From an uncultured Lachnospiraceae bacterium (lineage in GTDB: Bacteria; Bacillota; Clostridia; Lachnospirales; Lachnospiraceae): a stretch of 5,399 nucleotides of DNA. The notes below the pieces were generated by a model that saw nothing but the letters and a program-made list of their open reading frames with translations, had not been told where the DNA came from and did not search any database. The position numbers were made by a program, and so were the translations under genes. The DNA lies in contig CADBUD010000326.1 of the NCBI GenBank assembly GCA_902797785.1, forward strand, positions 1-5,399, in the 5' to 3' direction. Positions 1-5,312 of the stretch are shown one piece after another; the first letter of the stretch is position 1, and each line of letters begins with the position of its first letter.

Positions 1-87
1 TCGTATTTGGCGCACTGCTGCCTCGGATTTTCAAGCAAAATGCGCTTGAAAATACCTTGCGGGATAGTGGCTGTGAATAGTAACGCA
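1..87 (+). repeat. Left copy of an 87-bp perfect terminal inverted repeat
   Basis: Bases 1-87 are the exact reverse complement of bases 5313-5399; identity stops at base 87, where the left copy continues with AATATACGG and the right copy with CAGTTCCTT. The copy contains a hairpin at 27-53 (10-bp stem, 7-base loop) with no T-run after it, so it does not look like an intrinsic terminator. I see no long reading frame confined to it and no transposase. It looks like a non-coding interspersed repeat, or the edge of a longer one that runs beyond the window. It lies 73 bases upstream of the hypF start. Confidence 0.97.
27..53. other. Hairpin inside the left inverted repeat
   Basis: The arms ATTTTCAAGC (27-36) and GCTTGAAAAT (44-53) are perfectly complementary, with a 7-base loop AAAATGC. 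Neither side is followed by a T-rich tail, so a structural or recognition role is more likely than transcription termination. The same hairpin is present at 5347-5373 in the right copy. Confidence 0.75.
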
Positions 88-128
88 AATATACGGCTAA
101 AAACAAATATCCGGTTGAAAACAAATAT
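86..128 (+). repeat. 18-bp tandem repeat in the hypF leader (about 2.4 copies)
   Basis: CAAATAT recurs at 86-92, 104-110 and 122-128, an exact 18-base period. The units 94-110 and 112-128 match at 15 of 17 positions. A third unit follows in inverted orientation at 125-141 and forms the hairpin arm described separately. The array starts at the inner edge of the terminal repeat and ends before the hypF ribosome binding site. Confidence 0.7.
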
Positions 129-141
129 TTGTTTTCAGCCG
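112..141 (+). promoter_or_regulatory. Near-perfect inverted repeat / hairpin upstream of hypF
   Basis: Bases 112-126 pair with 127-141 over 15 positions with a single G-T wobble; the centre is the palindrome ACAAATATTTGT (121-132). It ends 8 bases before the GGAG ribosome binding site of hypF. It could be an operator for a dimeric repressor, an mRNA hairpin affecting translation, or a by-product of the adjacent repeat units. There is no clear T-tract, so I do not call it a terminator. I could not identify a convincing -35/-10 pair in bases 88-160. Confidence 0.45.
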
Positions 142-149
142 AAAAGATT

Positions 150-153
150 GGAG
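150..153 (+). promoter_or_regulatory. Ribosome binding site deciding the TTG start of hypF
   Basis: GGAG at 150-153 sits 7 bases before TTG at 161. The only nearby ATG in frame (179) has the site 25 bases away and nothing better upstream, so the TTG start is favoured. Confidence 0.65.
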
Positions 154-160
154 AATTATT

Positions 161-2611
161 TTGAATCAATTATGTGCGATGGAAATTTCTGTCTATGGCA
201 GGGTGCAGGGCGTAGGTTTTCGTCCCTTTACTGCCCAGATAGCGGAAGAACTGCATATTAGCGGAATGGTACAGAATATCGGTGGAATTGTAAAGATTCA
301 TGCCGAAGGAAATAAAGAGGCGTTGGACGAATTTGTCCATCGCCTTTCTGTGTGTTCACCAGATGGCGCAAGAGTCGATCGAATCCAAGTGACAGAGATA
401 TCGATCGACCATAAATCAACCGAACATTTTTTGATTTCCGCAAGTGAAGCCCAAAAAGACACCCTTCGTTTTCTTCCTCCTGATATTGCAACCTGTGAGC
501 GATGTGTAAAAGAGCTTTTTGACAGAAAGAATCGTCGTTTCCACTATCCTTTTATCAGTTGTACCACCTGTGGTCCGCGCTTTTCTATTATGGAGGATGT
601 TCCCTATGACAGGGATACAATCACAATGAAGGATTTTGAACTGTGTCCGGACTGTTGGGAAGAATATCGAAATAAAAAAAATATCCGTCGGCATGCTCAG
701 ACAATTGGATGCCATAATTGCGGGCCGACTCTGACACTTTATCAACGAAATGCAGCCACAGGACAAATTTCCCAAAAAACAGATATTTCCCAAAAATCTG
801 GCCTCTCAGCCAATCCGTCAGACGGTAATCAGGTAGACTGCCTTTCTTTGAGCATTCAGCTTTTATCCTCAGGAAACATCCTTGCGATCAAAGATATCGG
901 TGGCTTTCATTTTGCTTTTGATCCTGAAAACAGCACTGCTGCCAATCGCCTTCGTCGTTTTAAGAATCGCGAAACAAAGCCTTTTGCCATTATGTTTCCA
1001 GATATGGAATCCATTCGTTCTTACTGCGAAGTTTCCCTCACAGAAGAGCACCTTTTGTGCTCCGAAATCCGTCCTATTGTGCTCTTAAGGAAAAAAGAAG
1101 GAAGGGACTTTGTCTCAGAGGTCTGCGGAGATTGTCTGAGGATCGGAGCCATGCTTCCCTGCAATCCGCTCCAGCACCTGATTCTACAAAAAACAGGGCC
1201 TCTGGTCATGACTAGTGGAAATCGTGGCGGCGAACCAATGCTTACAGAAGATGCGGATATGATTTCCCTGATGCAGCAGGGCGTACCGGATGCCATTCTA
1301 ACACATAATCGGGAAATCCGGTTTGGACTGGACGATTCCATCTATCAAGTGACCGTCTGCCAGCATTCCTCATCCTCCCGTGAAATAATTCAAATTCTCC
1401 GGCGTGCCAGAGGTCTTGTGCCGGAACCAATTCTTCTTCCTCAAAAGCTCTCCTGTGATACCTTTGCCGCCGGTGGAGATTTAAAAGCTGTTTTCGCATT
1501 AGGCCGGGAAAATATGGCATATCTATCTGGACATTTTGGCGATTTAGAGAATGTGAATGCTGCACACAACCGATCCGAAGCTCTGAAACGTATGCGCCGG
1601 CTCTTGGGTATTTCCCCTGTCAGAGCCGTTTGTGATAAACATCCGAACTATATCTCTGTACGAAATCTGGAAAAAGATCTCGCAAAAGGATCTCATAAAA
1701 CCGCGTTTTCCTTTCAGCATCATCATGCCCATATCGCTTCTGTTATTGCCGAACACCATCTACAAGGAACGATTCTTGGCATCGCATATGATGGCACCGG
1801 ATATGGCGATGACGGTACCATCTGGGGCGGCGAATTTCTTTTATGTCATAAAGATACCTACCACCGCGTCGGGCATCTTCTTTCGGTTCCTATGATTAGT
1901 GGAAATGCTTATGCAAAAAACACAACAGAAGCTGCATTTTGTTATCTATATGAAGCTGTCCGTCTAGGCTACCTTGAGCAGAAAGAACTTCAGTCGGAGA
2001 CTTGCCTGACTTCACTCCACAAGGATAAAGCTCTTCTTATAGCAGCCTTGGACAAAAACATCCATGTCATCCCTTCTTCTTCTATGGGACGACTGTTCGA
2101 TGCGGCTGCTGCAATCCTAAATATTTGTTCTTATAACAGCCATGAGGGTGAAGCGCCTCAAAAACTGCAGACCTATGCCGAACAATATGTAATGCAAAAA
2201 CAGTCGTCCTGCTCTGAACAATATGCAGCGCAAAAACTCCATAACGATAAAGTCCACGCCCCTCTTCCATTTCCAATTTATCACAAAAACGGAAGCTGGA
2301 TTGCAGACAGCACAGCCTTACTCGCTGAGCTTTATAAGCGAACCACAATGGGAATCCATCCAACGACACTGGCATATCAATTTCACGCAGCTGTTGCAAA
2401 TATGTCTGTCACGCTCTGCTATCATATTTTAGAAAACTCTCCGGTAAAAACCATCGCCCTCGGTGGGGGAACAATGTACAATAGCCTGCTCTTACAGCTG
2501 CTTATACCTGCCTTGGAAAAAAAAGGCTTTTCTGTGTATTTAGGAGAAAAGATACCCGCAGGAGATGGCGGACTTGCTGTTGGACAACTCTATTTGATTT
2601 CGTCGTATTAA
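161..2611 (+). CDS. hypF: Carbamoyltransferase HypF ([NiFe]-hydrogenase maturation)
   Basis: HypF is a cytoplasmic enzyme that turns carbamoyl phosphate and ATP into carbamoyl-adenylate and passes the carbamoyl group to the C-terminal cysteine of HypE, the source of the CN ligands of the [NiFe] centre. All modules are visible in the 816 residues. An acylphosphatase domain occupies about 6-95 (GRVQGVGFRPF at 13-23, catalytic Arg21 and Asn39). Two zinc fingers of form CX2C-X18-CX2C use C112/C115/C134/C137 and C162/C165/C184/C187. A YrdC-like domain spans about 228-418 (KDIGGFHFAFD at 244-254, TSGNRGGEP at 351-359). A Kae1-like domain spans about 430-816 (HHHAHIASVIAEH at 520-532, DGTGYGDDGTIWGGEF at 544-559, GRLFDAAAAI at 643-652). 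It is longer than the roughly 750 residues usual for the family because of repeat-containing linkers near 196-226 and 671-705. No other hyp or hydrogenase gene lies in the window. The start is TTG; ATG at 179 would remove six residues. An A8 run at 2517-2524 does not break the frame. Confidence 0.97.
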   Translation: MNQLCAMEISVYGRVQGVGFRPFTAQIAEELHISGMVQNIGGIVKIHAEGNKEALDEFVHRLSVCSPDGARVDRIQVTEISIDHKSTEHFLISASEAQKDTLRFLPPDIATCERCVKELFDRKNRRFHYPFISCTTCGPRFSIMEDVPYDRDTITMKDFELCPDCWEEYRNKKNIRRHAQTIGCHNCGPTLTLYQRNAATGQISQKTDISQKSGLSANPSDGNQVDCLSLSIQLLSSGNILAIKDIGGFHFAFDPENSTAANRLRRFKNRETKPFAIMFPDMESIRSYCEVSLTEEHLLCSEIRPIVLLRKKEGRDFVSEVCGDCLRIGAMLPCNPLQHLILQKTGPLVMTSGNRGGEPMLTEDADMISLMQQGVPDAILTHNREIRFGLDDSIYQVTVCQHSSSSREIIQILRRARGLVPEPILLPQKLSCDTFAAGGDLKAVFALGRENMAYLSGHFGDLENVNAAHNRSEALKRMRRLLGISPVRAVCDKHPNYISVRNLEKDLAKGSHKTAFSFQHHHAHIASVIAEHHLQGTILGIAYDGTGYGDDGTIWGGEFLLCHKDTYHRVGHLLSVPMISGNAYAKNTTEAAFCYLYEAVRLGYLEQKELQSETCLTSLHKDKALLIAALDKNIHVIPSSSMGRLFDAAAAILNICSYNSHEGEAPQKLQTYAEQYVMQKQSSCSEQYAAQKLHNDKVHAPLPFPIYHKNGSWIADSTALLAELYKRTTMGIHPTTLAYQFHAAVANMSVTLCYHILENSPVKTIALGGGTMYNSLLLQLLIPALEKKGFSVYLGEKIPAGDGGLAVGQLYLISSY
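767..796 (+). repeat. Short 18-bp-period direct repeat inside hypF
   Basis: ATTTCCCAAAAA occurs at 767-778 and 785-796. In protein it gives QISQK and DISQK six residues apart, in a polar linker (about residues 196-226) between the second zinc finger and the YrdC-like domain. The reading frame is preserved. It is probably a duplication inside a tolerated linker. Confidence 0.65.
2180..2237 (+). repeat. Imperfect direct repeat inside hypF, 36-bp period
   Basis: The 22 bases at 2180-2201 and 2216-2237 differ at three positions, all transitions. They encode EQYVMQK and EQYAAQK, 12 residues apart (674-680 and 686-692), within a hydrophilic insertion of the Kae1-like domain located after the HEGEAPQKLQ segment. 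The insertion is in frame. Confidence 0.7.
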
Positions 2612-2614
2612 AGT

Positions 2615-2635
2615 ATTGAACCATTATCGTTCAAT
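2615..2635. terminator. Possible weak bidirectional terminator between convergent genes
   Basis: ATTGAAC (2615-2621) and GTTCAAT (2629-2635) form a 7-bp stem with a 7-base loop between the hypF stop at 2609-2611 and the FHA gene stop at 2633-2631, which the right arm overlaps. The stem is AT-rich and no T-run follows on either strand, so termination strength is doubtful. Confidence 0.35.
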
Positions 2636-4310
2636 GTGATTCACAAACAAGATATTCTTTCACAGCAAATCGAACAATATCCCCATTTTTTATGGATACT
2701 GTTTCCTGTCCATTCAGCAGTCTGTTATTTACAAAAGTTCCATTCGTTGAATTTAAATCTCTTAAATAGTATTTTCTTTTTCCCCCTTCTTTTTCGTTTT
2801 CAATTTCTGCATGAATTCTACTGACAGACAAATCAGAAACCCAAATGTCCACAAGTCCCTTCTTTTTCCCAATAACTGCCGGAAATTTATCCACATTTAT
2901 TTTTTCCTGTCCCTCCCCCAGACCAATCAAGACCAGCACTTCACTGTTTGTTCCTTTTTTTATATATTTTGTTTTTCCACAAATTTCATCCTCAAAGTCT
3001 CTTTCTGTTTCTCTTTTTTCTTCTGTTCCTGTTTCTCCGATTATCCCCGTTTCTCTGCTCATCCCTGTTTCTCTGCTCATCCCTGCTTCTCTGCTCATCC
3101 CTGTTTCTCTGCTCATCCCACTTTCCCTGCTTATCTCAATTTCCCTGCTCATCCCAATTTCCCTGCTTATCCCAATTTCCCTTCTTATCCCTGTTTCCTT
3201 GCTTATCCCAATTTCCCTTCGCATCCCATTTCTGATTTCTAATGGCCTTGTTCCCACTTCAGATATTTTCGCACCTGTCTCTCTGTCTTCTTTTTCCTGT
3301 TTTTTCTTATCTGTCATACTCCTGACAATCATACAAATCAGACTGATTCCAACCACCAGAAGAACTGCATCAATATAACTCTCATTTATCCTACCAATTC
3401 CAATTATTCTATAATGAATCAATAATTTTATTGCTGCCTCTGCTCCTAACAAAACGCATCCTATCAGCCGTATCCTATTCTTTTTCGTTTGTTCATTTTC
3501 TATTTCATCTTGAAATTCTCTCGATTTCCAGAAATTTTTGTTCCCTTGAAATGCTCCCTCTTCTCTATCATCTTTTTTCTTTTGAAATAAATTCGATTTC
3601 CATACTTCTTCATAAGATCTATCTTTATATGATGCATCTTCATAGACTACATCCCCATAGACTTTGTCTCCATATCCAACATTCCCATATCCTTTATCTC
3701 TATAGCTGGCATTCCTATTGCCTTTATCTCCACAGACTGCGTCTCCATAAGCTGCATCTTCACAGACTACATCTTCACCCATTATTATTTCCAAAATACG
3801 TTCATAGCATTGTGGATTTTCTAACAGTTTGCTGTATACTTCATACCCCACTTCAACGCATTTTTTATCCGAGTGATCTATATGCTCCAGCATTTGCTCT
3901 GATAAATGAAACAAACCATTTTCTTGCTCTGCTTCTTTCAATGGAAGATAACAAAACTCAGGCTTTAAGGTCTCTATATCTACATAAATGTCATCTAATA
4001 AAAGTCTTAATGCTGCTTCCTCCAAAAGATATTCTTTGATTCTTTCCAGAACCTCCAATACCGTCTTTACGACCATCCGATATTCCATTTCTTTTAGTTT
4101 TTTTCTTTCTAAGATTTTTGATAATGGTTGTTTTGATGTAATATCATAAAAAATTTCTAATCTCCCATCAACTTCCTGATAATGACAAGGGAGCAATCCT
4201 TTAATATGATTTTGACTGATCATTTCCAGCCGATACTCTTTTTCTTCTACTTTCTCCGCCTGTATCACAATATAATTTCTATTTAAATTTTTTCTGTATT
4301 CTACCTGCAT
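2631..4310 (-). CDS. DUF6382-like / FHA-domain membrane protein of a Tad-pilus operon
   Basis: This 559-residue protein has five parts. Residues 1-175 resemble the DUF6382 family (YRKNLNRNYIV near the start, then GLLPCHYQEVDGR and YDITSKQPLSKILE). Residues 181-235 are 11 pentapeptide repeats. Residues 280-332 hold two hydrophobic segments (about 281-299 and 313-331). Residues 362-427 are 11 hexapeptide repeats. A C-terminal FHA domain covers about 457-559. The FHA landmarks are IGK (480-482), SRIH (497-500) and NSTNGTFVNN (520-529); Ser497 and Asn523 are the usual phosphothreonine-binding positions, while the usual Gly-Arg is Gly-Lys. Two membrane passes would keep both ends in the cytoplasm. 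FHA domains bind phosphothreonine peptides, so a scaffold or regulatory role in the secretion machine is inferred. The start overlaps the pseudopilin gene by 32 bases and has AAAGGTAAGG (4330-4321) 10 bases upstream, suggesting translational coupling. Exact function is unknown. Confidence 0.92.
   Translation of the reverse strand: MQVEYRKNLNRNYIVIQAEKVEEKEYRLEMISQNHIKGLLPCHYQEVDGRLEIFYDITSKQPLSKILERKKLKEMEYRMVVKTVLEVLERIKEYLLEEAALRLLLDDIYVDIETLKPEFCYLPLKEAEQENGLFHLSEQMLEHIDHSDKKCVEVGYEVYSKLLENPQCYERILEIIMGEDVVCEDAAYGDAVCGDKGNRNASYRDKGYGNVGYGDKVYGDVVYEDASYKDRSYEEVWKSNLFQKKKDDREEGAFQGNKNFWKSREFQDEIENEQTKKNRIRLIGCVLLGAEAAIKLLIHYRIIGIGRINESYIDAVLLVVGISLICMIVRSMTDKKKQEKEDRETGAKISEVGTRPLEIRNGMRREIGISKETGIRREIGISREIGMSREIEISRESGMSRETGMSREAGMSRETGMSRETGIIGETGTEEKRETERDFEDEICGKTKYIKKGTNSEVLVLIGLGEGQEKINVDKFPAVIGKKKGLVDIWVSDLSVSRIHAEIENEKEGGKRKYYLRDLNSTNGTFVNNRLLNGQETVSIKNGDIVRFAVKEYLVCESH
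3030..3227 (-). repeat. 18-bp tandem repeat coding for 11 hexapeptides
   Basis: Eleven consecutive 6-residue units with consensus G-[MI]-S-R-E-[TI] cover residues 362-427 of the FHA protein. Units 7-10 (GMSRET, GMSREA, GMSRET, GMSRET) are almost identical in DNA, while the units nearer the membrane are more diverged (GMRREI, GISKET, GIRREI). The homogeneity at one end suggests recent unit duplication. Copy changes of 18 bases keep the frame. The segment links the second membrane pass to the FHA domain and is highly charged. Confidence 0.93.
3606..3770 (-). repeat. 15-bp tandem repeat coding for 11 pentapeptides
   Basis: Residues 181-235 of the FHA protein read as eleven 5-residue units of form x-x-[YC]-[GEKR]-[DNE]. 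The central aromatic or cysteine falls at 183, 188, 193, 203, 208, 213, 218, 223, 228 and 233, with Asn at 198. This is not the classic A(D/N)LXX pentapeptide-repeat fold. It joins the N-terminal DUF6382-like domain to the region before the membrane segments. Confidence 0.9.
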
Positions 4311-4791
4311 GCTCTAACATCCTTACCTTTCTGATAAAATCCACTGGTTCTGTAATTGCAGCCTTGGCTCTAAGTTTGATTTCCCAGTCTTTTTTCCCTA
4401 CCAGCCTTTTTGTTATATAAAATACCGGAAGATCCATATTCCCGGATACCATTATGCCAATTTCATTTCCCGATACAGATAGTTCTGTATGAACATTTTT
4501 TACAAAGAACAAGCTTCTGTTATTATTTTTTTGGAAGCATTGTTTGGCTATTCCCGAAATCTCCTCTTTATTTAATTTCTGACAAGCAGCTGCTTTTTGA
4601 ATGCTATGATTCGCCATTTCCTGTAAAGAGCTCATATCATACAAGTACATCCCCATATACATAATCAATATTACAATTCCCACAAAAAAAGGGGTCAAGA
4701 GCGCCGCCTCTATGGTATAACTCGCTTTCAGTTCTCTTTTCCAACATACTTTTTCTGAACTTCCTCTTTTTAATCTCCTTTTTCTAATCAT
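4279..4791 (-). CDS. TadE-like pseudopilin
   Basis: This is a small bitopic protein of the TadE/TadG type: minor pilin-like subunits that sit in the membrane and help assemble Flp/Tad pili. From the ATG at 4791 it has 170 residues. A very basic N-terminus (IRKRRLKR) precedes KASYTIEAALLTPF and a hydrophobic segment at about 29-50. The segment fits a class III signal: cleavage after Ala23 would leave Ser at +1 and Glu28 at +5, the residue that prepilin peptidases and pilin assembly depend on. The remaining 115 residues are polar with no domain I recognise. GGGATGG (4805-4799) lies 7 bases before the ATG. A TTG at 4809 would add six residues (MRDGKR) but has poorer spacing. It lies between the prepilin peptidase (54-base gap) and the FHA gene (32-base overlap), so one transcript is likely. 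TadE versus TadF/TadG cannot be decided. Confidence 0.87.
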   Translation of the reverse strand: MIRKRRLKRGSSEKVCWKRELKASYTIEAALLTPFFVGIVILIMYMGMYLYDMSSLQEMANHSIQKAAACQKLNKEEISGIAKQCFQKNNNRSLFFVKNVHTELSVSGNEIGIMVSGNMDLPVFYITKRLVGKKDWEIKLRAKAAITEPVDFIRKVRMLEHAGRIQKKFK

Positions 4792-4845
4792 CCTTTTTCC
4801 ATCCCGCAAAATCCCTTTCTCTTCCTATAAAATACTTCCTTCCCT

Positions 4846-5268
4846 CTAAAATCTTTCACACACCCAAAATCCAACACATGCCATAAACACAAAGGGAAGA
4901 AATGGATATCGTTCTGTACCTTTCTTCTTTTTTATAACCAATAAATATAATGCCCAGACCGAAGATCCCAGTAAAGCAATCACTAACAGCTCCACATTTT
5001 TGGAAAATCCTAACAGGATTCCTGTAACCAGAAAAACACATCCATCACCATATCCGATCCGTTCCCTGCTCAAATATGATAAAAATAACAGACCCACTCC
5101 AATTCCAATTCCTCCCACTATACTCCATTCCCCCTCACTTCTCCACCAGCACTGAAGAAGACAAGCTGCCATTCCTGATGCTCCTAAAAACGAAGTTTTT
5201 AATTTTTGCTGTTTTAAATCAAAATAACTGCATATCCCCACAAAAATCATCGTCGTGTTCAATATCAT
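4846..5268 (-). CDS. A24 family prepilin peptidase (TadV/CpaA type)
   Basis: This is an integral membrane aspartic protease that removes the leader of type IV or Flp-type prepilins at the cytoplasmic face. At 140 residues it matches the short TadV/CpaA form, which lacks the N-methyltransferase domain of PilD. The two catalytic aspartates are visible: Asp17 in YFDLKQQKL and Asp75 in the GYGD motif (72-75). Hydrophobic segments lie at about 3-15, 25-41, 48-67, 78-88, 92-111 and 121-138, and YPFLPF (121-126) is the usual sequence before the last helix. The ATG at 5268 has AGGA (5279-5276) 7 bases upstream; the next in-frame ATG (5250) has none. It is the first gene of the - strand operon seen here, and its likely substrate is the TadE-like protein downstream. 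The 44 bases between its start and the terminal repeat leave little room for a promoter, so transcription may begin in or beyond the repeat. Confidence 0.93.
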   Translation of the reverse strand: MILNTTMIFVGICSYFDLKQQKLKTSFLGASGMAACLLQCWWRSEGEWSIVGGIGIGVGLLFLSYLSRERIGYGDGCVFLVTGILLGFSKNVELLVIALLGSSVWALYLLVIKKKKGTERYPFLPFVFMACVGFWVCERF

Positions 5269-5312
5269 AGCTTTTTCCTATTCCTTACCTTTCATTCCTT
5301 CCTAAGGAACTG

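Noticed and set aside
27..53. Intrinsic terminator in the terminal repeat
   Set aside because: The stem is good but no T-run follows on either strand.
46..87. Outward-facing promoter in the terminal repeat
   Set aside because: TTGAAA at 46-51 has no acceptable -10 at 16-18 bases, and other pairings such as TTGCGG with AATAGT are too weak to call.
7..261. 84-codon open frame running from the left repeat into hypF
   Set aside because: It starts inside the non-coding repeat, is built from the 18-bp leader units (IRLKTN repeated) and then overlaps hypF out of frame; no ribosome binding site or family resemblance.
2517..2524. A8 run near the end of hypF as a programmed frameshift site
   Set aside because: The zero frame continues through it to the expected HypF C-terminus, so no frameshift is needed.
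3030..3227. CRISPR array
   Set aside because: The 18-base units are contiguous without spacers and translate to a regular hexapeptide repeat inside an intact gene.
2811..3378. Long + strand open frames of Ser/Leu/Pro or Phe/Cys repeats
   Set aside because: They are antisense to the hexad array of the FHA gene. A repeat whose unit length is a multiple of three keeps several frames open, and the opposite strand has the clear FHA domain.
3431..4039. 202-codon + strand open frame rich in His, Leu and Tyr
   Set aside because: It is antisense to the pentad array and DUF6382-like domain, with repetitive HLHRLHL composition and no recognisable domain.
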